Below are positions 17,441-25,815 of a DNA stretch of 40,251 nt, piece after piece; positions within the stretch are counted from its first letter, which is position 1, and the number at the start of each line of letters is the position of its first letter. Origin of the DNA: Bacteroidales bacterium (GTDB lineage Bacteria; Bacteroidota; Bacteroidia; Bacteroidales; WCHB1-69); the NCBI GenBank assembly GCA_016285615.1, contig JAEERB010000006.1, positions 1 through 40,251 of the forward strand, written 5' to 3'. Made by a program: the position numbers and the translations under genes. The notes under the pieces are model-generated. The model was given only the letters and a program-made list of their open reading frames with translations, was not told the DNA's origin and made no database searches.

Positions 17441-18604
17441 CTACCATTTTTTCTGTAAGGAGAGTGTACAAAAGACAGGATAGTGGTCTGAAACATTCAA
17501 ATCCTTAGCCACAGTGTGCAGGTAGGAATTATACTGCTTGTCGTGGAAGATATAATCGATACGATATTTCGGAAAAGCATCGCCGTTGTAAGTGTAGCCC
17601 GTGCCTTTACCACTTTCGCGGAATGTGTCTTTAAAGCGGTGTCCAATCTTGTGATAGCTGTATGAGGCGGGCGAATCGTTGAAGTCGCCGCAAATGATGA
17701 TGGGGTAGTGGCAACTATCGATATGTTTGTGAATAGTAATGCTTTGCTGTTGCCGAGTGATGAAGGCCGTTTTTATTTTCTTGAAGATTTTTTTGGTTTT
17801 CTGGTTGAGATAGGGATCGTCGAACTTGCTGTTAAAAATCTGTTTACCAGTCGAATAATCGACATTGTCCATGTGTATGGATGCAAGGTGCAGGTTATAG
17901 ACGCGTATCGTGTCATTTTTGTACTTTATATCCACAAAGATGGCGCTGTTGGCTGAGCTGTCGGGGAAAATGATAGGTTCGGCGCGAATGATTTTATAGC
18001 GGCTGAAGATGGCCAGGCCGTAGTAATACTCTTCCCGCAGGTTGGTGGGAAAATATTGATAGTAGTGGTAGTTGTCGTTTTTTAGCGAGAGGATGCTCAG
18101 GATGGAGTCGGTGGTGGGAAAATTGAGTTTGCCGCTTTTGTCCCAGAAATATTCCTGGAAGCAGGTGATGTCGGGCTTTTCGGCACGCAGGAAGTCGAAG
18201 ATTTTTTCTTTTTGCTCGTCGCGTTGTTTCTCGTCGTAAGTGTAAACGCCAAAGAGCTGGGCGTTGTAGCTCATCACTTTCACACTCCGGCTGCAGTTGA
18301 TGGGCGCTGCGGCTTCGCGCAGCTGGAAATGCTTGTCTATGTTGTTTACATTGAGTAAGATAAGGCTGAGCGAGATGAAGGCGTAGGGATAGCGTATAAA
18401 CAGCCAAAGCACACAGAAAACACCATTGGCGATAAGGATGTAGGGGAATGCCAGTCCGCAGAAGGCTATCCACGAGGAGATGGAAGGACGGATGAGGTGA
18501 GCGAAGAAAGCCATCAGCAACATCAGCGCAGCAACGAGGTTGAGCGCCAACAGTATGACTTTGATGACTTTAGGGCCGAGATGTCGCTTGTTTTTCTTAT
18601 TCAT
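17441..18604 (-). CDS. Membrane-anchored endonuclease/exonuclease/phosphatase (EEP) family protein
   Basis: The 387-aa protein starts with two or three membrane helices (residues about 15-90) and continues as an EEP domain. Visible metal and catalytic motifs are VMSYNAQLFG (Asn, near 110), ITCFQEYFW (Glu, near 145), LHLASIHM, IICGDFNDSP (near 310) and the C-terminal NVSDHYPVFC (Asp-His). All key residues appear intact, so it should be a Mg-dependent phosphodiesterase, but whether it acts on DNA, phospholipid or another phosphodiester cannot be told. The catalytic domain follows the N-terminal helices and is probably periplasmic. Its start overlaps the end of the upstream rhomboid gene by 8 bases, implying an operon. 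Confidence 0.88.
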   Translation of the reverse strand: MNKKNKRHLGPKVIKVILLALNLVAALMLLMAFFAHLIRPSISSWIAFCGLAFPYILIANGVFCVLWLFIRYPYAFISLSLILLNVNNIDKHFQLREAAAPINCSRSVKVMSYNAQLFGVYTYDEKQRDEQKEKIFDFLRAEKPDITCFQEYFWDKSGKLNFPTTDSILSILSLKNDNYHYYQYFPTNLREEYYYGLAIFSRYKIIRAEPIIFPDSSANSAIFVDIKYKNDTIRVYNLHLASIHMDNVDYSTGKQIFNSKFDDPYLNQKTKKIFKKIKTAFITRQQQSITIHKHIDSCHYPIIICGDFNDSPASYSYHKIGHRFKDTFRESGKGTGYTYNGDAFPKYRIDYIFHDKQYNSYLHTVAKDLNVSDHYPVFCTLSLQKKW

Positions 18605-19634
18605 TGTTCTTCCTTTTGCTGGAGAAGAATAGGAAATCTTTTTCTTCTTTGGAGAGAGAGTCGTAGCCCGACTTGGAGATTTTGTCTAGAATGGCATCCA
18701 ACTTGTCCTCCATCTGCTTTTTGTTGTAGTTGTATTCTTCGTCAGAGACGACTCTTCCCTGTGACGGCTCGCTGTAGGAGGTGTAGAATTTTTTCTTCTT
18801 CTTGCGAGGACCGAAATAAAATTTGTTTTTGCTTTGTTGTCGCCAAATCAGGATGAGAATGATGCCGAACAGCATGCCGCCGAGGTGGGCGAAATGGCCG
18901 ATACCATCTTGTGTTCCCGTTACGCCGAAGAAGAGCTCAAGAGCACCGTATAGAACAACAAACCACTTGGCTTTCAGTGGGATAAGGAAGTAGATGTAGA
19001 TTTGGGCGTTGGGAAACAGCATACCGAAAGCCAGCAGCAATCCGAAGACGGCTCCTGAAGCACCAACAATGTTGAAAGAGTTGAGGAACATGCTCTTAGC
19101 TTGGCTGGTCACCATCGTCACTTCGTTAAGAGTGGAGGTGGTAGGGTTGTTTTGCAGGATAAGAAGATTCTGCTGCAGCATAGCTTGAAACCGCTCGTTG
19201 GTGTTATGTTCCACGAGATATTGGTACGATTCGATGCTGGGATTATCTAAGAACTGGTTCAACAGTGTCAGCACGGGGTGAATCTCGAAGAAGATCACCA
19301 GATAGTGCACCAAAGCGGCGCCGATACCGGTGAAAAAGTAGTAAAACAAGAAGCGTTTTGTGCCCCAGGCATTTTCAACGGCGCTACCGAACATCCAGAG
19401 GGCGAACATGTTGAAGAACAAGTGGCTGAAGTTGCCGTGCATGAACATGTAGGTGATAAACTGCCAGACATGAAAATCGGGTGCCCCAATGTAATGCAGT
19501 CCCAGCCATGCATCCAGGTCGATGCGCGAGGCCAAGGCAATCTTGGCTAAAAAGAATAACCCGTTGATTATCAATAAATTTTTAACGGCAATAGGGAGAA
19601 TATTGAAGCCGTTTACTCTAATATCTTCACTCAT
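18597..19634 (-). CDS. Rhomboid intramembrane serine protease
   Basis: The 345-aa protein has the rhomboid core: TYMFMHGNFSHLFFNMFALWMFG (near 63-85), the catalytic serine in GASGAVFG (near 192) and the catalytic histidine in GHFAHLGGMLFG (near 250). About six helices are visible, with a long insertion (residues about 118-185) before the GxSG helix, common in Bacteroidota rhomboids. The charged tail (RKKKKKFYTSYSE...) is cytoplasmic. It cleaves membrane proteins within the bilayer; the substrate is unknown. It is the first gene of a two-gene operon with the EEP protein and has its own promoter box upstream. Confidence 0.93.
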   Translation of the reverse strand: MSEDIRVNGFNILPIAVKNLLIINGLFFLAKIALASRIDLDAWLGLHYIGAPDFHVWQFITYMFMHGNFSHLFFNMFALWMFGSAVENAWGTKRFLFYYFFTGIGAALVHYLVIFFEIHPVLTLLNQFLDNPSIESYQYLVEHNTNERFQAMLQQNLLILQNNPTTSTLNEVTMVTSQAKSMFLNSFNIVGASGAVFGLLLAFGMLFPNAQIYIYFLIPLKAKWFVVLYGALELFFGVTGTQDGIGHFAHLGGMLFGIILILIWRQQSKNKFYFGPRKKKKKFYTSYSEPSQGRVVSDEEYNYNKKQMEDKLDAILDKISKSGYDSLSKEEKDFLFFSSKRKNNE

Positions 19635-19668
19635 ATCCTTAAAAATCTTTGATTTAACAACAGGGACG

Positions 19669-19676
19669 CAAAAATA
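19669..19676 (-). promoter_or_regulatory. Promoter -7 box for the rhomboid/EEP operon
   Basis: TATTTTTG on the minus strand, 34 nt upstream of the rhomboid start. Confidence 0.6.
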
Positions 19677-19710
19677 CGATTTTTTAGCCTAAATATTATT
19701 GATTTTTCTG

Positions 19711-19741
19711 TTGGTCATTCTAAAAAAATGATATACATTTG
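19711..19741 (+). promoter_or_regulatory. Promoter for prs
   Basis: TTG at 19711-19713 and TACATTTG at 19734-19741, 20 nt apart. The leader before the prs ATG is about 60 nt. Confidence 0.6.
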
Positions 19742-19809
19742 TGGTGTCGGAGTTGTAAAATCATATAGTTTATATATCAATCTTTTACAATTTTTAAAAC
19801 CACTCGCCC

Positions 19810-20757
19810 ATGGAAAAATCTTACGCAATAGTTACGGGAAGAGCTCATCCCGCGTTAGCAGAAGAGATTGCCAAAATTTTAAACAAACCTTTGTTAGACA
19901 TTGAGATAGCCCAATTCAAGGACGGCGAAATCCAGGTCTATTATCATGAAACCATCAGAGGTAAGCAAGTGTTTATCATTCAACCCACTTTCGCTCCTTC
20001 AGATAATATCATCGAGCTGTTGGTAATGATAGACGCCGCCAGACGCGCTTCTGCCGACAAGATTATTGCTGTGGTTCCCTATTTCGGCTATGCCCGTCAG
20101 GACCGCAAAGACCGTCCCCGCACCTCCATCGGTGCCAAGTTGATGTCGAACTTGCTGACGGTGGCTGGTATTGACCGACTGATAACCATGGACTTACACG
20201 CCGACCAGATTCAAGGATTCTTCGAAATTCCGGTGGACCACTTGTTCGCCTCTTCGGTATTTTTGCCCTATATTCGCAGTTTAAACATCCCCGACTTGTG
20301 CATTGTTTCGCCTGACACGGGCGGTTCCAAGAGAGCGGTTACTTACGCCAAGGCTCTCGATTGCGATTTGGCTATCGGCTTCAAACAGAGAGAGAAAGCC
20401 AATGTAGTCAGCAAGTTACAGATTATTGGCGATGTAAAGGATAAGAATGTCATCATCGTGGATGACATCATGGATACGGGTGGCACCATCTGCCGCGCCG
20501 CTTCTGTTATCAAGGAGCAGGGCGCCAAGACGGTGATGGCCATGTGCACGCACCCGCTGCTCTCGGGCGATGCCGTTGAGAAGATTGAGGCTTCAGTTCT
20601 TGACAAGGTGATTGTTACCAACAGTATTCCTTTGAAGACCAAATCGCCTAAGTTTGAGGTAGTTTCTATCGCTCCGCTGTTGGCCGAAGTGATTCAGAGT
20701 GTGTTGGAAAACACCTCCATCTTCTCGCTTTATGATATAAAGACCCAAAAGAAATAG
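19810..20757 (+). CDS. prs: Ribose-phosphate pyrophosphokinase (PRPP synthase)
   Basis: The 315-aa enzyme has the usual family length and motifs: the flexible loop YARQDRKDRPRTSIGAK (near 96-112), DLHADQIQGFF (near 130) and the PRPP-binding loop VIIVDDIMDTGGTICRAA (near 215-232). It makes PRPP from ribose 5-phosphate and ATP for nucleotide, His and Trp synthesis in the cytoplasm. thiL starts 6 bases downstream, so the two are probably co-transcribed. Confidence 0.97.
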   Translation: MEKSYAIVTGRAHPALAEEIAKILNKPLLDIEIAQFKDGEIQVYYHETIRGKQVFIIQPTFAPSDNIIELLVMIDAARRASADKIIAVVPYFGYARQDRKDRPRTSIGAKLMSNLLTVAGIDRLITMDLHADQIQGFFEIPVDHLFASSVFLPYIRSLNIPDLCIVSPDTGGSKRAVTYAKALDCDLAIGFKQREKANVVSKLQIIGDVKDKNVIIVDDIMDTGGTICRAASVIKEQGAKTVMAMCTHPLLSGDAVEKIEASVLDKVIVTNSIPLKTKSPKFEVVSIAPLLAEVIQSVLENTSIFSLYDIKTQKK

Positions 20758-20763
20758 TCGTAC

Positions 20764-21804
20764 ATGCTTTTACAAAACAAAGAGAGGCAAGAAGTTGCCA
20801 AAATCGGCAAGCAGGAACTGATTGACCGCTTGCTCGAAAAGTTTCCCATTGAACAAGCCACCACGACGTTGGGGCCAGGGCATGATGCCGCCGTCATTTC
20901 GCCTACGGAGCCGCATTTGTTGACCGCTTCGAAGCTGATGATTGAAAACATCCATTTCGACCTGACCTATTTCCCGCTGAAACATCTTGGTTATAAAGCG
21001 GTTGCAGCAACGGCAACAGATATTCTCGCCATGAATGCGCTGCCGTCGCAGTTGGTGCTGAATCTGGCGGTGTCAAATCGTTTTTCGATAGAAGCCATTG
21101 AAGATTTTATGGCTGGCGTTAATCTTTGCTGTCAGCGCTATCATATTGATTTGGTGGGCTTTGATATTACCACGTCGCAGTTGGGACTGATTATTTCAAC
21201 GCAAGTGATGGGGCAAGCGTCTGACAAGCAGTTGGTTAAGCGGACCACTGTCAATGAGAACGACCTGATATGTGTGTCGGGCGACCTGGCTGCAGCCTAT
21301 ACGGGTTTGCTGTTGTTGGAGCGCGAGAAGAAGGTGTTTGAGGTAAATCCTGATATGCAGCCCGACTTTGCAGGACACGAGTACGTGTTGGAGCGTCAGT
21401 TGAAACCGGAGCCACGCACCGACATTGTGGAAGCCTTGCGTAAAGAAGGTATTGTGCCCACAGGCATGATTGCGGTCAACAACGGACTGGCTGCCGCCCT
21501 GTTGCATTTGTGCCGTGCCTCTCACAAGGGTGCCGATGTGTATGAGAACAAGTTGCCGATAGATGTAACGACTTTTAATACACTGAAGGATTTGAAAATT
21601 GTGGCCGCTTCGATTGCTTTGAATGGCGGTGAGGATTACGAGTTGCTGTTTACCATTGCGCAAAAAGATTACGAAAAAGTGCAAAAAATGGCCAATGTGA
21701 CGGTAGTCGGGTTTGTGAAAGAGGAAGCTGCCGGTGTGCATCTCATCACGACCGATGATCGCCAAATAGCCCTCAAAGCGCAAGAATTCAGCAAATCGGA
21801 ATAA
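20764..21804 (+). CDS. thiL: Thiamine-monophosphate kinase
   Basis: The 346-aa protein has the AIR-synthase-like fold of ThiL: an N-terminal GPGHDAAVISPTE metal and nucleotide site (near 38-50), HFDLTYFPLKHLGYKAVAATATDILAMNALP (near 62-92), the ISTQVMGQ strand, VSGDLAAAYTGLLLLE, and a C-terminal ALNGGEDYELLFTI. It phosphorylates thiamine phosphate to thiamine pyrophosphate. Its metal-binding motif reads GHDAA where GDDAA is usual. The neighbours do not otherwise concern thiamine, so regulation is likely shared with prs. Confidence 0.93.
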   Translation: MLLQNKERQEVAKIGKQELIDRLLEKFPIEQATTTLGPGHDAAVISPTEPHLLTASKLMIENIHFDLTYFPLKHLGYKAVAATATDILAMNALPSQLVLNLAVSNRFSIEAIEDFMAGVNLCCQRYHIDLVGFDITTSQLGLIISTQVMGQASDKQLVKRTTVNENDLICVSGDLAAAYTGLLLLEREKKVFEVNPDMQPDFAGHEYVLERQLKPEPRTDIVEALRKEGIVPTGMIAVNNGLAAALLHLCRASHKGADVYENKLPIDVTTFNTLKDLKIVAASIALNGGEDYELLFTIAQKDYEKVQKMANVTVVGFVKEEAAGVHLITTDDRQIALKAQEFSKSE

Positions 21805-21945
21805 AAAAAGCCGAGCCAAATAATTGGTGTGGTAGAAAAAAATAATGGCGTAATATAAAACGTTGATAATTAAATTATTACAATAAAAAACAAAAAAAGT
21901 TCCTTCAGAAGGCAGAAACAAAGATGGAAATATGGTAAATTTTTG

Positions 21946-21953
21946 TATTTTTG
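21946..21953 (+). promoter_or_regulatory. Promoter -7 box for tRNA-Lys
   Basis: TATTTTTG followed by C, 12 nt upstream of the tRNA 5' end. Confidence 0.6.
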
Positions 21954-21965
21954 CCGCCTGAAAAC

Positions 21966-22038
21966 GTCTTCGTAGCTCAGCTGGTAGAGCAATTGACTCT
22001 TAATCAATGGGTCCAGGGTTCGAATCCCTGCGAGGACA
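21966..22038 (+). tRNA. tRNA-Lys (anticodon CTT)
   Basis: The 73-nt cloverleaf has acceptor GTCTTCG/CGAGGAC, D stem GCTC/GAGC, anticodon stem ATTGA/TCAAT with loop CTCTTAA (anticodon CTT, reads AAG) and T stem CAGGG/CCCTG. The discriminator is A. It marks the left edge of the AT-rich accessory cassette, and tRNA genes are common integration sites. Confidence 0.95.
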
Positions 22039-22041
22039 CTG

Positions 22042-22077
22042 AAAGCGAGACATCTAACAAGGTGGCTCGCTTTTTTT
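22042..22077 (+). terminator. Intrinsic terminator after tRNA-Lys
   Basis: AAAGCGAG (22042-22049) pairs with CTCGCTTT (22066-22073), and the T-run continues to 22077. Confidence 0.75.
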
Positions 22078-22087
22078 ACCGAGCGAG

Positions 22088-22256
22088 GCACACCTAACGG
22101 CGTGCCAAATACCGAGCGAAGCAGGCCTATGGGCCTGCTTTTTTTGCATGCAGATGGTTGAGGTATCTTATGCGCTTGGTTGCAGGCCTATGGGTCTGCA
22201 AAGCTTGGTAGAAACGGAACGATGTTGAAAAAATCCCCGCACGCCGTTAGGTGTGC
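22088..22256. repeat. REP/MITE-like palindromic element, copy 1
   Basis: The 169-bp element is bounded by an 18-bp perfect inverted repeat (GCACACCTAACGGCGTGC and its complement). Inside lie two further palindromes, GCAGGCCTATGGGCCTGC (22121-22138) and GCAGGCCTATGGGTCTGC (22182-22199). A conserved tag CCGAGCGA precedes the left palindromes and a related inverse form follows the right ones, as in paired, inverted REP sequences (REPINs). A longer homologous copy follows the transposase gene at 28058-28305, in the same orientation. The element has no coding capacity and probably relies on that transposase. Confidence 0.8.
22121..22145 (+). terminator. REP palindrome with T-run, acts as terminator
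   Basis: The GCAGGCC...GGCCTGC stem is followed by seven T, so this REP unit should also stop rightward transcripts. Confidence 0.55.
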
Positions 22257-22305
22257 GACGGAAAAAAGAAAAGCAAATAAATTTTTTAATTAGAGAATAT
22301 ACATA

Positions 22306-23136
22306 TTAAATAGCAGGCTGAATATGCTTAACAATGCGTACGCTAACCTCATATAAGAGATAAAGAGGAATGGTTACGAGAATGAGAGTCATTAGGTCAG
22401 GAGGGGTAATAATCGCAGCTGTTAGCATAATAATTATAAAGGCATGTTTGCGATATGTGTTGAGCACTTCATAACGAACTACTCCCATTTTGCCTAAAAC
22501 AAAAGCCACGACAGGTAGTTGGAATACCACTCCCATAACGAGAGTGAGTGAAACAAAGGTTCTAACATAGGAATCAAGGGTAATGTTACTTACCACTTGT
22601 GTTGAAACGCTGTATGTGCCTAAAAAACGGAACGAAATAGGAAAAAGAACAAAATAACTCATCAATACTCCAATGATGAATAATAGGTAAATAATCAAAG
22701 CCACTTGTACCGAATGTTTTCGTTCATTCTTATAAAGTGCAGGAGAAATAAAGTGAAACAACTCAAATAGAATATACGGAGATGCCCCTAATAAACCCAA
22801 ATAACAAGCCGTTGTAATATGTTTCATAAATTGACTTGACAAATCCGTGGCAATCATATTCACATGAAATTCCTGGAAATGGAAAGGAACGCCCATAAAT
22901 TGGATGATTTTCTCAATCCAACGATAGGTGCAGAAATCCCATTGACTTGGAGCAAGCAGTATTTGCCATGTAAAATCTTTGAAACAAAAAACCATCACGG
23001 CAAACACCCCTGTAATTGCAAAAATGCGAAAAAGCATTTGACGAAAAGCCTCGAGGTGACCACCGAAAGTTAACCGATTCGAGTCGGAATTATTGTTCAG
23101 ATTTGTTGTCTTCTCTGGGTTCGATTTCCGAGTCAT
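22306..23136 (-). CDS. tatC: TatC, twin-arginine translocase receptor subunit
   Basis: The 276-aa protein has the N-terminal cytoplasmic GGHLEAFRQMLFRIF (equivalent of the usual HLxELRxRL signal-binding helix) and six predicted membrane helices with the SPALYKNERKHSVQVALIIYLLFIIGVLMSYFVLFP region typical of TatC. TatC recognises twin-arginine signal peptides on folded proteins. Its start overlaps the end of tatA by 47 bases, so the two are translationally linked. It is the last gene of the CXXX-peptide cassette, whose two precursors carry Tat signals; that linkage is the main reason to assign it to this pathway. Confidence 0.93.
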   Translation of the reverse strand: MTRKSNPEKTTNLNNNSDSNRLTFGGHLEAFRQMLFRIFAITGVFAVMVFCFKDFTWQILLAPSQWDFCTYRWIEKIIQFMGVPFHFQEFHVNMIATDLSSQFMKHITTACYLGLLGASPYILFELFHFISPALYKNERKHSVQVALIIYLLFIIGVLMSYFVLFPISFRFLGTYSVSTQVVSNITLDSYVRTFVSLTLVMGVVFQLPVVAFVLGKMGVVRYEVLNTYRKHAFIIIMLTAAIITPPDLMTLILVTIPLYLLYEVSVRIVKHIQPAI

Positions 23137-23317
23137 TAATCACTTCTTCCTTTTTTTCTTCTTCCACGGGTTCTTTCATCCCTTGTTTGAAACTTTGTAC
23201 ACCTTTTCCCAAGCCTTTCATTAGTTCAGGAACCTTTTTACCACCGAAGATAAGTAAGGCAACTCCTGCGATGAGTAACAATTCAGTAGTGCCAATAAAT
23301 AACAAAGGTATAGTCAT
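23090..23317 (-). CDS. tatA: TatA, Tat pore-forming subunit
   Basis: The 75-aa protein has one N-terminal membrane helix (TELLLIAGVALLIFG, about residues 10-24), the FGGKKVPELMKGLGKGVQSFKQGMKE hinge and amphipathic helix that define TatA, and an acidic tail. No separate tatB is seen, which fits minimal TatAC systems. It starts 2 bases after the stop of the small modification protein, so the peptide-maturation and export genes are on one transcript. Confidence 0.93.
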   Translation of the reverse strand: MTIPLLFIGTTELLLIAGVALLIFGGKKVPELMKGLGKGVQSFKQGMKEPVEEEKKEEVINDSEIEPREDNKSEQ

Positions 23318-23319
23318 AA

Positions 23320-23592
23320 TTATGCAGTTACTAAAAAGATTTCACAATTATCGAAATTAATTTCCCAATGCCCATTAGGATCGCTGATCCATTGGTATTT
23401 ATTTGCCATTGAGTCCCACCAATTTTGGAATTTAGTGTTCGTCTCGCCCATATCTTTTACTAATTTTTCGTATAATTCGTTATTGTCTGAAGATAGAACT
23501 TTAGCAAGTTCCATCAGTCCGTTTTTACGCTCAAAAAGCGTTTGTATCTCATTTTTTTCTTCAATGGTTACTTTTCCTACTTTTTTTTTCAT
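23320..23592 (-). CDS. Small CXXX-peptide modification-system protein
   Basis: The 90-aa acidic, soluble protein (MKKKVGKVTIEEKNEIQ... LVKDMGETNTKFQNWWDSMANKYQW) resembles a family annotated in Bacteroides as CXXX repeat peptide modification system protein, which occurs only beside CXXX maturases. Its biochemical role is unknown; it could be a substrate-binding or carrier partner. The frame stays open to an ATG at 23643 that would overlap the maturase gene; the ATG at 23592 gives the usual short N-terminus. The conserved core is the aromatic WWDSM...YQWI segment. Confidence 0.7.
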   Translation of the reverse strand: MKKKVGKVTIEEKNEIQTLFERKNGLMELAKVLSSDNNELYEKLVKDMGETNTKFQNWWDSMANKYQWISDPNGHWEINFDNCEIFLVTA

Positions 23593-23617
23593 CATCAAAA
23601 ATATTTTAGTAAATAAT

Positions 23618-24562
23618 TTATTTCCAGGCGGTTGCTTTTTCAAAGGGATCTAAATAATCCAATTCAGTTATTGATTTGTCTTCAAAAATACCAAGCTTTT
23701 GAAGTTTTCTAAGCAAATCTTGACTTACACTTCGTTCAATATGGGCTGTAACACATTGTTCGTGAGATGGAGTATTGACCTCCAGTGTCATTTTACGGTT
23801 CAACCAAATACAGCGTTTACATTGATAGGCGTCACAAATTCGGCAAATAGGCGCATATGCAATTTTGTACAATTGAGGGTTAAGAATAACCAATCCCTTC
23901 TTTAAATTGCCGACGGAATCATCGGGATTTTCGTAATAAAAGGCAGGACAAACATAGAATTTTCCGTTGGGAGCTAATGTAATCGTTTCGTTTCCTGCTT
24001 CACAGTTGTTCATTTTATCCAACAAAATTCTATCGCTTAATAAATTGATTTGAAATGTATTGTTAGTCAATAGTTGTTCTTTGTACCAATCAGCCAGTTT
24101 TTGGAGGAATTCTTTATATTGGATAAAATCGGTTTCTGAATATTTGTCAACATCTTTTAGTACAATATTTAAACGTTGATAGATTGCTTTTTTTGAAGCA
24201 ATAATTTCAGCAACTTGACTAAAATCAGATTTTGTAATTTGCAAAGTATAAATTTTGTCCGTGTGGAGGTCTGTTTTTGAAAAATCATTCAAAGAACGAC
24301 AGACAATCACATCAGCATCCGAAGTATTATCATTTTTTGACGACATAATCTTACTGTGATCAATACTTTCAATAGTGTCAATATAATCTTTTGAGAGAGG
24401 ATAATCAGGGAAAACAAACTGAATCATCAGATTCTCCTTCATTCCCCAAATGATACCTTCTTTTAAATTTTCTATCGAAATCAGATTGCGTTCATTTTTA
24501 TTGTCATAATGACAAAATGAGGCAGATGAATCATCTAAAAGAATTACCAAATATTGTAACAT
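23618..24562 (-). CDS. CXXX-repeat peptide maturase, SPASM-like, no radical SAM cysteines
   Basis: The 314-aa protein begins MLQYLVILLDDSSASFCHY, the typical opening of proteins annotated as CXXX repeat peptide maturase. It lacks an N-terminal CxxxCxxC, but its C-terminal part has a SPASM-like auxiliary iron-sulfur pattern: NCEAGNETITLAPNGKFYVCPAF (near 202-224), then CRICDAYQCKRCIWL (near 256-270) and SHEQC. It may therefore bind one or two auxiliary clusters but not the SAM-cleaving one, acting as partner of the radical SAM protein just upstream. The ATG chosen leaves a 13-base spacer; the longer open frame overlaps the previous gene. Confidence 0.8.
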   Translation of the reverse strand: MLQYLVILLDDSSASFCHYDNKNERNLISIENLKEGIIWGMKENLMIQFVFPDYPLSKDYIDTIESIDHSKIMSSKNDNTSDADVIVCRSLNDFSKTDLHTDKIYTLQITKSDFSQVAEIIASKKAIYQRLNIVLKDVDKYSETDFIQYKEFLQKLADWYKEQLLTNNTFQINLLSDRILLDKMNNCEAGNETITLAPNGKFYVCPAFYYENPDDSVGNLKKGLVILNPQLYKIAYAPICRICDAYQCKRCIWLNRKMTLEVNTPSHEQCVTAHIERSVSQDLLRKLQKLGIFEDKSITELDYLDPFEKATAWK

Positions 24563-24575
24563 AACGCTTCTGTAT

Positions 24576-25787
24576 TTAACAAATAGATTCAGTGTCTTGT
24601 CGTTTATTTTTTTCAAATTCGTCGCGTAAACCGTCTTTTTCTAACTTGCGATAGAGTTTATTCCAATAGTAATTGTTAGCGCGAACTCTTGCTTTGTGCA
24701 TCTTACAAATGGCTGTGGCCCGTTGATAAATAGTGTTGGTTTGTGCAGCATCATAGTTTTCGCCTTGACACCAAGCACATCCACTTGCAACTTCACATTC
24801 TATACACATTTGTGGACTTTGTGTGCAACGGTCTAATGTTAAAAAAGGGCGTAGTAAATTATTATTGATACCCGTATCAACATGACCAATAATAAGAGCT
24901 TTTTTTTCACGTAAAGAGTATTGAGCAAACCTTGTGCAAGGATAAAAATTGCCAGCAGCATCTACAGAAAGCATTTTGCCCGCGCCGCACCAGTTGTTGT
25001 TGTCCCGCTCACTATCCATTGGTTTGCCAATATTTTCAGAAAAGAAAGAGCAGGCGTAGTCTTTATAATAATCTTGGTCAATAATAATATCAGCCAGTTT
25101 AATGAGTTGTTCTTCAAAAATGCTATCGTCACCATCATTCCACACATCTTCAAATACCACATTGATATTTACTTCGTGAATGCCTAAAGAGTAAAGATGT
25201 AATACACTTTCAACAATATATGGCAAATCAGGACTGCTTACAGTGACTTTTGTTGCGGCATTTGGAAATTGCTTTAACCAAAGAGGAATGTTTTTCACGA
25301 CATCTTTATATGACCCTCTTTCAGTTAGTTTATAAACACGATTCATGTCATGTTTTTTCTCTGTTCCATCAATAGTAATACCAATGCTGATGTGCGAGAC
25401 ATTTTTTTTGATGAAATCTTGCACTTTTTTCTCGTGGTAATTAATACCATTGGTGGAAAAACTAAAACGGTAGGAGTTAAACCAATGATGGTTCAAACGA
25501 AACATTTCCGTTTTTAGATAGTCGCAAATCTTATCTATAAGGTCAATCTCTAAAAAAGGTTCCCCTCCTATAAAATCATAAATAACAGATTCTTCTCGAA
25601 ACTCGTTTTCATGTCCTAGAATATAGTCTATCGCTTTCTTTGCAGTTTTAAAACTCATCCTTTCGGAGATGTTTTTTCCTACGAGATAACAGTATTTGCA
25701 AGCCAACTGACAATCTTTAGTAACAATGAATGTAATATGTTTGGCAATCCCTTCTTGCCATGAGTGAGAAGGTTGAAAAAATTCCAT
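24576..25787 (-). CDS. Radical SAM peptide maturase, CXXX-repeat target family
   Basis: The 403-aa enzyme carries C26-x3-C30-x2-C33 (KDCQLACKYCYL) and the SAM-binding GGEP at residues 74-77. A SPASM-type cysteine cluster lies at the C-terminus (WCGAGKMLSVDAAGNFYPC, then CTQSPQMCIECEVASGCAWCQG, and a late CKMH). This architecture is that of RiPP maturases that form thioether or other carbon-centred bonds. Its place next to two Cys-rich CXXX precursors identifies the likely substrates. The exact chemistry (for example Cys thioether crosslinks or epimerisation) cannot be read from sequence. It follows precursor B after 28 bases. Confidence 0.9.
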   Translation of the reverse strand: MEFFQPSHSWQEGIAKHITFIVTKDCQLACKYCYLVGKNISERMSFKTAKKAIDYILGHENEFREESVIYDFIGGEPFLEIDLIDKICDYLKTEMFRLNHHWFNSYRFSFSTNGINYHEKKVQDFIKKNVSHISIGITIDGTEKKHDMNRVYKLTERGSYKDVVKNIPLWLKQFPNAATKVTVSSPDLPYIVESVLHLYSLGIHEVNINVVFEDVWNDGDDSIFEEQLIKLADIIIDQDYYKDYACSFFSENIGKPMDSERDNNNWCGAGKMLSVDAAGNFYPCTRFAQYSLREKKALIIGHVDTGINNNLLRPFLTLDRCTQSPQMCIECEVASGCAWCQGENYDAAQTNTIYQRATAICKMHKARVRANNYYWNKLYRKLEKDGLRDEFEKNKRQDTESIC

Positions 25788-25815
25788 AAAAACAGATTAT
25801 CGTAATTGTAAGTAA

